Shown here: positions 10,400-21,050 of the stretch, piece after piece
Layout of the letters: every line of letters starts with the position of its first letter
Position numbering within the stretch: position 1 is the stretch's first letter
Assembly: GCA_037176705.1 (NCBI GenBank)
Contig: CM073907.1
Span: 10,261,001-10,325,000, forward strand
Direction of reading: 5' to 3'
Source: Molossus alvarezi
Lineage: Eukaryota > Chordata > Mammalia > Chiroptera > Molossidae
DNA: 64,000 bases
Program-made: the position numbers and the translations under genes
The notes under the pieces: generated by a model
What the model was told of the DNA's origin: nothing
Seen by the model: the letters and a program-made list of their open reading frames with translations, nothing else
Databases searched by the model: none

Positions 10400-10412
10400 T
10401 GTTCCACTTATT

Positions 10413-10519
10413 GATTCATTTCATTGGGTGACTCCTGAGTGTGGCCTGAGCAGGGGCGGGACCCCCAGCCTTGGTGTCACAGAACGATGCTCTAACCAGT
10501 GAGCTAGCTGGCCGGGGCA
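10413..10519 (-). mobile_element. older tRNA-SINE, 5' head (split by nested SINE)
   Basis: The minus strand reads GCCCCGGCCAGCTAGCTCAC then GGTTAGAGCATCGTTCTGTG. The B-box region is decayed (ACACCAAGGCTGGGGGTCCC). It continues the element begun at 10065. It could be an ancestral Ves form or another bat tRNA-SINE family. Confidence 0.8.
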
Positions 10520-11611
10520 GGGACGATTCTGCCCACCTTTAAGAAGCAAACAGCCACGTTTTAAACCGAGGGGAGGCCCAAGCCTTCTGCCTCGTGAGCA
10601 CGGGTTGGGTTTGCTCCCCTTGCCAGACCCCGATGACTCCGGCTGTCTTAAAGAGACACACCGGCCTGGCAGGTTTCATTGCCAACAGAGGTGCTGGTTC
10701 TTACCTTAAAGCAGCACAGGCAGGGAGACAGAGAGCGAGCTGTGGTCAGCTGTGTCCTCCAGAACAAGCCTCCTGCTCCGGGGTTTACTGACCTGATTCC
10801 TCTCCACTTTGGTCTTGGGGGGACGTGGAAGACAGAGGTGAGTTTCCAAGTGACCCAAGGGCTGTAAACGCATCTGCTGCTGAGAACAGCAGGCTGCGTG
10901 CCACCACCGAGGTCTGGGGGGGTGCTCCCCCAGGGGCCGACGGCTCCATGACTGTGCGCGCCCTTGGTGTCAGTGATGAGAGCCTGAGAGCTGGAGATCA
11001 AGTCACCTGCTCCGAGGGAAAGACCCTCCCCTCTGTTCTGGCAGAGCACGGGCCCATCCGCTTCTCTGCGACCACAGTCCCTTTCTCCGGGTCTGCAACT
11101 CGCTCAGGAAAACGAATATGCAGGTAGGGAGAATATGCAGGTAGAGGGAACCGGCTGGTGTCCACAGCCTCTGAAACCCATTCTCCAGGCAAACCAACCT
11201 TCCCGAGCACAGCAAAGCTACCGCTGCTGTGACCGCTTCCTTTCGCTTTTTCTTAAACAATTGCTGTCGGTGAACGATTCACACGGAGCTATTTGGGGAG
11301 GAGGGGGACGTGGAAACATCACAACAGCTTCTAAACAGCTACAACCACAACAGCACAACCAGACTTCGGAAAGGTGCTGAGTTTTTCTCTGAGGATAAAA
11401 ATACGGCCCCCATGCGACTCTAAAGCGTGAATGTGTATTTTGTGCACACGATGTTCTAAATGGCTTATTTTTCCTCCCAGGCTTCGGGGGGCAGAACCCC
11501 CCACAGAAGGCAGAGCTACGCCTCAGCCTGTAGTTTGCAGGGTCCTTTGCATTCACTCGCCTCCTTGGCTCAGGTGTGCCGTACACCCACCAGGGCCACG
11601 TGTCACACTCT
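10520..11611. other. single-copy stretch
   Basis: GC-moderate unique DNA. Frames of up to 133 codons on both strands have no recognisable domain. GGGAGAATATGCAGGTAG is imperfectly repeated around 11111-11145. Confidence 0.5.
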
Positions 11612-11624
11612 GTTCACACTTTCT

Positions 11625-11879
11625 GTTGTATTTTATCATAACCCAAGGACATTTTTTTTTTATGTATTTATCTTCAGATAGAGCGGGAGGGAGACAGGGA
11701 GGAAGAGAGAGAGAAACATCGACGTGAGAGAGACACATCGACTGGCTGCCACCCACACGACCCCAACTGGGGCCGGGGACAAACTGCAACCCAGGTACAC
11801 GCCCTTAGCGGGAACCAAACCAGGAACTCTCTGGTCCGCAGGCCAACACTCTAACCGCTGAGCCAAACCGGCCAGGGCG
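11625..11879 (-). mobile_element. Ves-type bat SINE (type A, antisense)
   Basis: The minus-strand head is GCCCTGGCCGGTTTGGCTCA, the tail core TCCTTGGGTTATGATAAAAT is mutated, and the internal CT-rich block is intact. A 13-bp target duplication GTTCACACTTTCT (11612-11624) / GTTCACCCTTTCT (11880-11892) has one mismatch, indicating moderate age. Confidence 0.96.
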
Positions 11880-11892
11880 GTTCACCCTTTCT

Positions 11893-12654
11893 TACTGCTC
11901 ATCTCGACGGGTAGACCGTTAAGTGGGACAAAGGAAAAGATGAAAATTTGTTTAACAGAAATATAAACAGATCAATGCAGCGTTGCGTTGACCTCCTCCG
12001 AGGAGACGTACAGCAGGCATGGGTGTTGTATCTACAGCCGATTTTCTTATCTGGCAGGTTGACATTCAAGAAGTCCGAAGTGGCCCAAGTCCCCATGTGT
12101 AAAACAAGGGGCCCCTAATCCGGGGACCTATCACTGAAGGGCTGATCTGCAACTCAGTTTTAAATCTCCAGGATAGGAATTACCGCATTTCTATCCACAA
12201 TACGTAGACCAAGAGAACTAAAACGACCCCCAGTATAGCCGTCCCTAGAGCCTCTCTCTGTGAGCTGCTTCATCCTGGGGAGGCAACAGCTGCAGCCAGA
12301 AACCCCCAAAAGGAAGCACCCGGTCCCAGTTACCATTCCAATAGCTTTCCAAGTGGTTTCATCACGGGTTGATTATTTTTCCTGAAAAGAAATAAAACAG
12401 ACCTTTCTGTGTCCTATGCCTGAAAGAAGCCAAGACGGAGGCGTCATTGCTGAGACACCCAAGAAAGTATAGGAAGGCCCCTTTCAGCTCTGCATCCTGC
12501 ACCCCAGAACCCCAATGCCTCGTGCAGTCACGAGTCTCAATCGTGAAAACACTCTCTTGACCCTGAGACTGAGCGCTGCTACCACAGCTAAGCTGGGCAA
12601 CCTGGGCCGGGCTGGCTTGGCCCACAGGGCAGGACTCACTGTACCATGTTTGGA
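11893..12654. other. single-copy stretch
   Basis: No repeat or gene recognised. Confidence 0.5.
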
Positions 12655-12671
12655 AAGAAACCAGTATTTTA

Positions 12672-12778
12672 TTTACTTTTTATTTTTATTTTTTTGGTAC
12701 ATGCCCCTGGAGGGAACCGAACCCGGGACGCAGGTCCGCAGGCAGACACTCCAACCGCTGAGCCAAACTGGCCAGGGC
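12672..12778 (-). mobile_element. tRNA-length short SINE (antisense), with perfect TSD
   Basis: On the minus strand the ~78-nt tRNA-like head (GCCCTGGCCAGTTTGGCTCA … CGGGTTCGGTTCCCTCC … GGGGCATGTACC) joins directly to an A-rich tail. It is flanked by a perfect 17-bp duplication AAGAAACCAGTATTTTA (12655-12671 and 12779-12795). The complete duplication shows this is a full insertion, not a deletion remnant of a longer Ves element. Confidence 0.95.
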
Positions 12779-12924
12779 AAGAAACCAGTATTTTAATAAT
12801 ATAACTTCTGAAAGATGATATAGACCAACCTGAAAGCCCCCTAAGTAGGGAGGGCCCAGCAGGCCATAGAGGCCCCAGGAACCCTGCTGGACCTGCTGGT
12901 GGCTGGCATTTGAAATCTGATGAT

Positions 12925-13378
12925 TGTTGCGGACTGAATGTCTGTGTCTTCCACACCAAAATCCTTACGTTAGAGCCCTAACCCCCAGAGGCTTCTGAGG
13001 AAGTGATTAAGGTTACATGAGGTCACAAGGGTGGGGCCCTGATCGGATAGGATTAGTGGCCTTATTAGAAGAGACACCAGAAATATCCCTCCTCCCTCCC
13101 TCCCTCTCTCCCTGCTTTGTATGCTCCCAGGGGAAATGCAAATGAATAAATGGATGGATGGATGGATGGATGGATGACTAGTTAGATGGACAGATGATCA
13201 ATAGATGACAGACAGATAGATGACAGCCATCTATAAGCCAGAAAGACGGACTCCCCAGCACCGCGCCACTGACACACTGACCTCGGACTTGCCAGCCTCC
13301 AGAGCCATGAGAAAATGAGTCTGTTGTCTAAGCTGCCACCTGTTGTGTGTTCCTGTGTGGTTTGAGCTGACGATGACA
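12925..13378 (+). mobile_element. MaLR-type solo LTR (MST/MLT1-like)
   Basis: Starts TG and ends CA. The order ACTGAATGTCTGTGTC…TTAGAGCCCTAACCCCCAGA…GAAGTGATTAAGG…GGTGGGGCCCTGATCGG…TTAGTGGCCTTATTAGAAGA…GCCAGCCTCCAGAGCCATGA…CTAAGCTGCCACC is that of MST/MLT1 LTRs. A CCCT run and an ATGG/GATA microsatellite (13083-13233) have grown inside it. No internal retroviral region is present. Exact subfamily not determined. Confidence 0.75.
13083..13233 (+). repeat. (CCCT)n then (ATGG)n/(GATA)n inside LTR
   Basis: A short CCCT run at 13086-13112 precedes ATGGATGG units at 13148-13178 that degrade into GATA/GACA units. It lies between LTR sections, so the LTR is longer than its usual length. Confidence 0.9.
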
Positions 13379-13810
13379 ATGTGACTTTTGTTTCTTTGTG
13401 GTTCTGAGAAAGGAGGGCAGAGAAAGGCAGACTCTCCCTGGAGAGCTTCTGGGCCTTCGTCATCACCCCCAGGCTGTGCCCAAAGTCACCCGGAGACTGC
13501 CCTGCAGCAAGGTGTGGGCACCAACGTCGGAGTGGCCCCCCGCCGGAGAAGGCCAGCTCAGGTTCGCATCTCTCTGTGGCCCCTGCACCCTCTGCCAGGG
13601 CCTCAGTCCTGGTTTCAACATGCGGACACGAGGATTAAACGAAGCGACATGTATGGAAGCCTCGTCCTGCTCCTGAGCTCGCAGTGACAGCGGCTTTGTC
13701 ACTAAGAGAGACTGGGGGCAGTCTGGGTAAAGGAACAGAGAGCTTGGACAGGAAACACTTGGAGAAGGAAGGCAGGCCCTGCGTCCCCACCCCCTCTCTT
13801 TAAGAGAGTG
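13379..13810. other. single-copy stretch
   Basis: No repeat or gene recognised. The minus frame 13463-14083 (206 codons) continues from here into antisense MIR sequence and is judged spurious. Confidence 0.5.
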
Positions 13811-13875
13811 ACATCCTCTCCTGGGCCTCAGTTTCTGCATCTGTGAAATGACCGTATGATCCTCGACCCTGCGGC
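13811..13875 (+). repeat. MIR core fragment
   Basis: CTGGGCCTCAGTTTCTGCAT then CTGTGAAATGACC matches the MIR core (…GCCTCAGTTTCCTCATCTGTAAAATG). Confidence 0.8.
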
Positions 13876-13944
13876 CTCTGCTGGGCAGAGGAGAGGCTAA
13901 CGCATAAGCTCGGCCCATTTTCCAGACTCTGGGCACTTGGCCCT

Positions 13945-14015
13945 GGGGGACACGTGTGACCTCAGACAAGTCACTCCCTCTCTGGGCCGCAGCTCCTCCT
14001 CCTTTAGAGGAGGAA
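13945..14015 (+). repeat. MIR core fragment
   Basis: TGTGACCTCAGACAAGTCAC then TCCCTCTCTGGGCCGCAG matches the MIR core (GTGTGACCTTGGGCAAGTCACT…CTCTGTGCCTCAG). It lies ~70 bp from another MIR core in the same orientation. Confidence 0.75.
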
Positions 14016-14048
14016 GAAAACGTGCTTTTCCCCAGGGCTCGGGCATCC

Positions 14049-14094
14049 TGTGCTCGGAAATCATTCCTGTGCTCTGAAATCATTCCTGTGCTCT
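14049..14094 (+). repeat. 19-bp tandem repeat, 2.4 copies
   Basis: CTGTGCTCGGAAATCATTC is followed by CTGTGCTCTGAAATCATTC and a third partial CTGTGCTCT. One substitution separates the first two units. Confidence 0.95.
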
Positions 14095-14919
14095 ATCAGC
14101 GTCTCCATGAGTAAAACATGAGCACAGGGCGGCTTTATCCGGGCGTCAATCTGTATTCCACAGCCCGCGCCTCTCCCGCGAGGCTGGCGCGTGCGTGGCC
14201 TGCAGAAGCCAAGTGTTTTCTGTTTTGTAAAAAGCCAAGTGAATGGCGAAGGCTCCAAAGACAACCGGACGTTGTGTGTGTGTCCAAGTGGGCAGCGTGG
14301 TGCCATTAGGAAAGGGGATTGTCTGAAATCCGGAAGCAAGTGTTATAAGCTGGGGACACTTCTACTAGAAGGGCCCCGAAGACCACATGGCCACAGCTTG
14401 ATTTGGTGGCTGCACCGGGCCAGCTGCCTCACGCCAGAGTTCCTCAAAGGTGGGGCGTGGGCGCTGCTAAACCCAGAAAAGGCCCGCTGAGGTCCCACCA
14501 GGAGGAGCCGGGTCACGGGGAACAGCCCCAGGCAGGGAGCACCCTGGCCCCCACACACATCCCAGCTTGGCAAACAGCCCTCACTGAGAAGCTGCTATTA
14601 CCGTGGCATCAGACCACACTGCATCTCAGAACAGGGCACCAAGACCTCCTCCGTTTGGTAGGTGAACTCTCTGAGCTTTGACGGAGGCACCCGAAACCAT
14701 GATGAGTGGAGAGGAAGGAGTGTGGGGGAAGGTGGAAAGTGGGCTCCCCAAGTCCAAGCCCAAGCCCACAGAGAAATAACCCTTCCTGGGGAGAGTGAAA
14801 TGAAATCCTCCCCAACAGGAGAACATATGCAGCCCACCAGGAAAGAGAAGACAGTGTCGGTTATGAAATAAACTCAACAACTGAATCCTGTATGGTGTGT
14901 TTTCCCTGTCTTTCCTGAT
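14095..14919. other. single-copy stretch
   Basis: GC-moderate unique DNA with several overlapping 60-99 codon frames that lack recognisable domains. No gene called. Confidence 0.5.
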
Positions 14920-14945
14920 GATAGACAGATGACAAATGGACAGAT

Positions 14946-14991
<46 letters not shown>

Positions 14992-15318
14992 GACGGATAG
15001 ATGGATAGATAGATAGATGACAGATAGAAGGATGGATGGATGGATAGATGACGGATGGATGGATGGATGGATGGATGGATAGATAGACAGATGACAGATG
15101 AATGGATGGATAGATGGATAGATGATTGATAGAAGGATAGATGGATGGATGGATGGATAGATAGACAGATAGATGACAGATGAATGGATGGATAGATAGA
15201 TGGATAGATGATTGATAGATGACAGATGGATGGATAGATAAATGGATGGATGGATGGATGGATGGATGGATGGATGGATAGATGATCAATAGATAGATCT
15301 ATCTACCCATCTATCTAC
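14920..15318 (+). repeat. (GATA)n/(GATG)n composite tetranucleotide array
   Basis: About 400 bp of GATA and GATG units interspersed with GACAGATGA, GATAGAAGGAT and GATTGATA variants. The right edge is a perfect 14-bp palindrome AGATAGATCTATCT (15291-15304), where the strand sense of the repeat flips to CTAT units. The 142-codon minus-strand Tyr/Ile/Pro/Ser frame is an artefact of the absence of stop codons in this repeat. Confidence 0.97.
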
Positions 15319-16384
15319 TTCTTGAAGAATACAACTAGTTCCTATCTTTAAGTAGTAGAATTATTTTTCCAGTCATTCAATGTTACAATGTCTCGATGTT
15401 CTAGTAGTTGGAAATGAGGCAGTAAGCAGAAGACAAAATCCTGACGAAATGAATTTATAAACTAAATAAAATTATCCCCAATGTAAGCTGCTCAGAGGTC
15501 AGGATGGGAGCCATGCTCTATACGTTATAATCCTGGCCCCATGCCGTGTCTGCTCCGCGAGGAAGTCAGAGCTTCCTAAATGTTGAACAGATGAGTGAGT
15601 GAAGTGGGGTGAACGCCTGCCGGGGTGGGGTGAGGGCTGGCTTCTCTTTGTTTTCCCTAAATGTATGGCTCAGAGAGCTTGTCTCCCCTCCAGCCAGAGC
15701 GGAGTCTTCCCCACTCGGCCAGGCATTGCCTGGCTCTTCTGAGCTGTTCCAGGGATGACATTTAGCCTCAGATGGAAGAAGGTAAAAAAAAAGAAGGCGT
15801 TTCGATTCTGGAGAACGTCAGTGGCAACTGGCAGAGGTTTATAACCAGGTCGGGGTGCTGTTCAGTTGCCAGGACTTGGGAAAGAAATGAGAAAACAGAG
15901 GCATGGAACGAGGTGCAGGATGAGGAGAGGCATGTCGCCCCTGAGAAAGCAGCCGCTGGAAAGGGGGTGCGGCCGGCCAGCAGCAGCAGCGCCCAGAGCC
16001 CCCTTCTGACCTGGGAGGGAAGGCCTGGCTGTCAATCAAACAGGCATCCTGGTGAGATGCGTCAGTCACACAGACACGGGAGGGGCTCTGGTCACGTGAC
16101 AAACTAAACCAGCAGCCACAGCTGATTCCTCTGGGACAGGGGAGGTGGAGAGAGGACAGGAGCTGGGAAGTCAAGGAACTGTCGCTGTCCAAGGACAGCA
16201 GGAGGCCTCTTTCCTGGACAAAGCAGACACAGCTCCTTCAGCTGAGTGGCAGTCTGATCTACCAGACAAGAGCACGAGACACAGCGAGAGCTCACCGTTG
16301 CTCCTGCAGCGATAATTCAGACGAGGTGAGCACTAAGTCCCTCACTGCTTTGCTCACAGACCACAGCCGATTTGAGGCCAAGGC
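15319..16384. other. single-copy stretch
   Basis: Unique sequence with no recognised repeat or gene. Frames of 111 and 117 codons on opposite strands overlap each other and show no domain. Confidence 0.5.
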
Positions 16385-16500
16385 TGGCTTGCACCCCAGC
16401 TCCACCACGGACACGCTGTGGATCTTGGGCAGGTTGCTTGACCTCTAAGGCCTCAGTTTCCTCATCTGGGAAATGGCCTGGCCTGATCACCAGCCCCATA
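16385..16500 (+). repeat. MIR
   Basis: GCACCCCAGCTCCACCAC, GTGGATCTTGGGCAGGTTGC, TTGACCTCTAAGGCCTCAGT and TTCCTCATCTGGGAAATGG follow the MIR order in the sense direction. Well-preserved core. Confidence 0.9.
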
Positions 16501-17879
16501 ACGTACGAGGTGGGCGTTACACCAAACTCCAAACTACACAGGTGCATTAAAACTATACAGAGGTGCTGAAGAGGCAAATGTACATTCATGACCAAGGCAG
16601 AAATCTCCAAGAATTCTGAAACCAGCATCTGTCTAAACGCACGAGAGAGAAAGATTAAGAAAAGGTGGAGGGGACGGAGGGATGATGGGCTGGGCTGGGA
16701 ACGGGGCGGAGGGAAAAGCCAGGCGCTTCTTGAGGCTTCTGACCCAGGCCCAGAAGATCGGCCAGACTCTGAGCACGCACTCCTGAACGCCATTCCAGAT
16801 GTGGCCAGAGGAGAGAACAGCCCACCGCGGGAGAAGCTGGTGTTACTCCCCAGCACCACTGGACCTGGGCCGCATCTTGGCACCGTGAACGACTCCAAAG
16901 GGGTGAGTGTGGGCAGCTCCTCAGAGGTCTTACAGCCACCTCGGCGCTGCGGCTCATCCCTCTGAGCCAACACAAAAGCCGGCCAGAGGGGCCGGGGCTC
17001 AAAGCCAGCTCCTTTCTAGTCCCAAACTTCTCCTCTTTCAGCCTTTTCTCACGCGCAAACCTAGGTCCTAACCCGGAGGGTCATTAACAGCCCCTTGGCA
17101 CATCTGACATAAGCAGAGATAGGCACCCAAAGGTCTTGGCTCCGGTTCAACCCAGGTATAATTGCAGCCTGTCTACCAGGGTCCTCCTTGCAGGGACAGT
17201 CATTACAGCGGCGCAGACACTCCCGTCCTCCCGGAGCAAACGATCTCTTCCCTCTGGGGGCTTGGCCCAAAGCCAGTCCTGGTGCATTTGATTCCGTGCA
17301 CCAGGGCGAGGGCTTCTCCGGGAGACGGGGCAGCGGGGCCGCTTCATGTTTCAGGGGTCACGGGTTCAAATCCTGTGCAGGGCTCCTTTCAATAAGACCT
17401 CTGTTCCCGTGTGGGGTGGGGTGGGGGACGGACCTGGAGCCCTTCGCTCACTCTGGTCTTTGCCTCAACAATGGTTCCGCTGGGAAAGGGAACAGTAGGT
17501 TATCTTCCGTTCCCTTCCTAATGTGCGGCTGGTGCCCAGAGCCAAGTTGGCCCTCTCCCCTCCCACAAGGCATCTGGCCCCATTTCCAAGTTCAGCTGCC
17601 TATGGGGGGGGGGGGGGAATGGACCTTCATTTCCTATTCAGACTTATGATTTATGCAACAGCAGAAATCACTGTGTGTCAACAAAGTACGGCTGTTTAAC
17701 AAGTACACTGAATTCAGCTGCTCTCCGTATGGAATCATATAAAATGTCCGAGCCACGCATTTTGGACGTGGTGGCTGAAGTCTGAAGACCTCTATCGCCT
17801 GCATTCACGTAGCTCATTAGAGAGGGACGCGGTCCTCACACGGAAAAGTCAAAGGGTGATCACTGTGCAGATCAGATGT
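16501..17879. other. single-copy stretch
   Basis: Unique DNA with a tRNA-T-arm-like string (17354-17372) and a 14-G run (17604-17617). The 218-codon minus frame 16317-16973 begins here, runs into antisense MIR and lacks domains. Confidence 0.5.
17604..17617 (+). repeat. poly-G run (14)
   Basis: Fourteen consecutive G. Assembly errors in length are common at such runs. Confidence 0.9.
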
Positions 17880-18045
17880 TTATTACCTGCTGGGCACCGG
17901 GGTGGGGTCGCCACAGGACGATCGCGTTTGGTTCTCACGACGCCTCTTTAAAGGCATCACTGATCTGATCCCTGTGACACAGACGGGCAGGCTGCCCAGG
18001 GCCACACAGCCTGTAAACAGTGGTGTCTAAATTCACACGCACCCG
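17880..18045 (-). repeat. MIR, antisense
   Basis: TTCTCACGACGCCTCTTTAA, GATCCCTGTGACACAGACGG and GCCCAGGGCCACACAGCCTG follow the reversed MIR order (…CTCACAACA…CCCATTTTACAGATGAGG…GCCCAAGGTCACACAGC). Confidence 0.8.
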
Positions 18046-19538
18046 TCTGGGCTCAGCCCCAGCTCTCGAACGCTCTGCTGTTTCGCCCAGGATACAGAGT
18101 TTGACAGCCAAGACCAGCCCTGAGAGGCGAGGCTGAGGAACAAGTTTCGTTTCTGATTGATGCTTTTCTCCAGGGCCCGCGTTCCCCGTCCAGAGTGCGC
18201 GTAAGACATTTCCAATGAGACGAGAGTATGTTTAAGTCTTCCCCTTTTACACTGTCTGCATTTCAGGCAAAGTTATACAAAGGTGTTCTCAGTACCAAGA
18301 CGCTTTTTCATCACATTCTCCTTCGGAGTTTCCAGGACCAGAGAAAAGTATTAATTAATCAATCAGCATCTCTGCAAAGCTACCTCTACGCCTGCTCCAA
18401 CACGTGTCCCCTTCCTCCCCCTCGGATAGCCTGTTGACCCACAGAGCGAAGGAGGCACCAGGAATTAAGGGGCAAGACCTCACTTCTAAATGCCCAACCC
18501 TGCCTCGCTTCTCAAGGGTGAACTTAGCCTCTGGTTACGGCGATTTAAGGACTTCCAACACTTTGCGGCATTTTAACAGCATGAGATAATTCCCCATCTA
18601 AACCGTAAGAAGTATGGGCTTGGGATCAATACAGGGTGAATTAGTAGTCAACAGCGATCAAGTGCAACAGAGAAAATATGATTCATTTCCTCGAAGGGCG
18701 AAGATCTCACACAGTTTATTGAGACACGTGGGCTTTAATTTAATCAACAAGGGGATTTGTGGAGGAGGCTGAGACACTCAAAAGCTGCTGAGACCTCTCC
18801 CTCTCTCTCTCCTGTATCTGCAGTAAAAGATGGGGTATTTCTTCCTACAGATGTTTCTGGAACCCCAAGATCAGTCCCTGGCAGGAAAAGCCGCTGACCT
18901 CACACCTTATTGCATGAAAATAAAGTTTCCAGTTCAACTAGCCAGGCAGTAATTAATCTAGTTAACTGTAGCGATAAAGTGAAGGGCGTCAGTCCCACAT
19001 CCTGCTAGCTTCGGCCAAGCTTTAGAACAAGATTTTCCTTGACATTTCTCTGCCCCACCATAGGGCTTCCCTCTTGCAGAGGGACACAATGTATGCATCA
19101 AGGAGGCCCCTTCGCTTTCCCTGGGTGCTGGAGACAGGAACAAATGTTGATTACCTTAATATGAAAAGCGATGGCTCTTGGCACCCACCTGAATACGAAT
19201 GTCCCCAGGAATGGAGAAGTCATTGGCCTCGGTGTAGTTTGCGATTAAGTCTGAACGGCAAAGGGGCTGGAGCTAAGCTTCAGTGACACCCGACAGCGGT
19301 GTCGTAAATGCAAACAGATTTTGGAATCGCTTTAAACGGCGTTTAGCAAATAAATGTCCCCTACATGTGTATTCCCGGGCATGCGTCGAGAGGGTGGGGC
19401 GTTTGCACCTGGGGCGCTGATAAATGCACGGCCCCCTCGTTTCTGCCGCTTCATCAATCAAGCGGTGGAAGGGACAGACCTCAGTGCTGCAAAAGTTCTG
19501 CGGGTGACGGAAAGGGCATGTGAAAGTCATGCATTCCA
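18046..19538. other. single-copy stretch, possible conserved non-coding DNA
   Basis: Repeat-free by eye. It contains AT-rich, homeodomain-type motifs such as ATTAATTAATCAATCAGC (18350-18367) and GTAATTAATCTAGTTAAC (18949-18966). No gene is recognised. Regulatory role is only a possibility. Confidence 0.4.
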
Positions 19539-19566
19539 CCCCCCGCCCCCCCCCCCCCCCCCCCCC
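19539..19566 (+). repeat. poly-C run (C6-G-C21)
   Basis: A long cytosine run broken by one G. The minus strand is a G-run capable of quadruplex formation. It creates a spurious polyproline segment in the frame 19354-19911. Confidence 0.95.
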
Positions 19567-20134
19567 GTGAATACTTTGTGTTCAGTGCCTTTCAAATCAA
19601 AGCCTGGGGGAGGGGCGGTCACCACGTGCAAAGCTCCACTCTCATTCATTTGGATCGTCCTTCTCCAAACGCTACCACGTCATAAGATGGTTCCTGAGGT
19701 CAGTGTGCTCTTTTCTAAAGAGAAGCCGGGTGTGGAGGTGGAGGAGAAAACCCTTCGAGCATGCCGAGGAAGGACAGACAGATCCCAAACTAGCAATGAA
19801 GTCACCTCAAAGTCTGCCGCCTTCAGAGTCCAGAGCTGCCCACCTGCTGGCATGAGGGAAGTTGTACGGAGAACCTCCCAGCGATGCAGAGGCAATTCCA
19901 AGGGTCCCTGAACGCTCCGCTCTCCCACTCAAAGCTCAGCCCTTTCCTCGAGAATCCGCAGAAAGAACACACGGTCACCAAGGCGGTTCTGGCTACGGCA
20001 TGTTACTCGGCGTTAGATCAGACCAGGACCTGGTTCCCCGCAGGTGAGCTTGAACTTCTCCCTGGTACCTCCCAGGGACCACAAAACTCAATGTTCCCTC
20101 TCGAGCACTGAAACACACACACATTCCAGGTAAG
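19567..20134. other. single-copy stretch
   Basis: No repeat or gene recognised. Confidence 0.5.
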
Positions 20135-20240
20135 AAACATCGGCCCCTTTTAACAAGACGGGAACTGAGTTTCAGGCAAGTTAAATGTCTAGATACCCAC
20201 CTGACGCGTGGCAGACAGAGGATTCAAGCCCCAGTGTGGA
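20135..20240 (-). repeat. MIR, antisense
   Basis: CCCCTTTTAACAAGACGGGA, ACTGAGTTTCAGGCAAGTTA and GACAGAGGATTCAAGCCCCA follow the reversed MIR order (TTTTACAGATGAGGAAACTGAGGC…GAGCCAGGATTCAAACCCA). Confidence 0.75.
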
Positions 20241-20623
20241 GCACAAACCCTTTCTACTTTGCCCAGATTCAAGTCATCTACATAACCTTGCCTTGAGCGT
20301 TGTCTTGGCTTCTTCTGATCTTTGTGGTTGTTTTGGTAATAGCTCCATTACTCAAAATATTTAAGAAGTGGAACATTCTGGTAAACTGGAATTCTGCCTT
20401 AGCAAGTAGAGTCTGATGGAAATAGATTGTCAACACTGCTTCATTGCCCAGCAAGTAATGGGCGCCCCTCCACAATCTGTGTTTGCATATCCCATGATCA
20501 TGACAAGGAACACCCCTGACTGTACCTGTTGGGGTGTCGTATCTCCCCTGTCCTACTAAAAGTGCAATCCCCAAAGGACAGCCTTCCAGCCACATTTCAT
20601 CCCCAGAGCATGACACAAAGTAA
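20241..20623. other. mostly single-copy stretch
   Basis: Unique except for its end (about 20585-20635: CCCCAGAGCATGACACAAAG, then TAAGTCCTCAGTACATA), which resembles a MIR or L2 tail and leads into the AT-rich tract. Confidence 0.45.
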
Positions 20624-21050
20624 GTCCTCAGTACATATATGTATATGCATGTGGGTACATGTATGCATGCATGTGCACGTACACATATTTACATGTACAC
20701 ATGCACAAATATTATGCACTGTAGTGTATATACTATATAGTGTAATAATCAGTAAATATATACCATCCATATGTCATATGCAATATAATGATGCATAATA
20801 CAAAATGTATTTTACCTTATAACACATAATACAGTAATATTTTATATATATTATGTACATACATTACATATAAAATATTTTATATTATGCATCATGTATT
20901 TACATATAACATATTATATAGTTACCATAGAATTTAATCATATACTATATCACAAAAGTCTACAATTTATATACATGCTACGTCACACATCATAGACTAT
21001 AGGTATTATACGATATGTACATACATGAAATATGATGAATGAATGAACGA
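20624..21050. repeat. degenerate AT-rich alternating (TA/CA)n tract
   Basis: About 425 bp rich in ATAT, ACAT and TGCATG steps (for example TATATGTATATGCATGTGGG and ACATTACATATAAAATATTT). It probably grew from the A/T tail of an old SINE or L2 at its left end. Easily melted and prone to cruciform formation. Confidence 0.8.

Noticed and set aside
13463..14083. 206-codon minus-strand frame
   Set aside because: Crosses two antisense MIR cores and the 19-bp tandem repeat; no domain recognised.
14861..15289. 142-codon minus-strand frame
   Set aside because: Translation of the GATA/GATG array (Tyr/Ile/Pro/Ser/His repeat).
16317..16973. 218-codon minus-strand frame
   Set aside because: Includes antisense MIR sequence; no domain and no exon structure visible.
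17354..17372. Possible tRNA (B-box-like GGGTTCAAATCCTGT with a pairing T-arm)
   Set aside because: No matching acceptor stem or A-box at the expected distance upstream; at best a decayed tRNA-like remnant.
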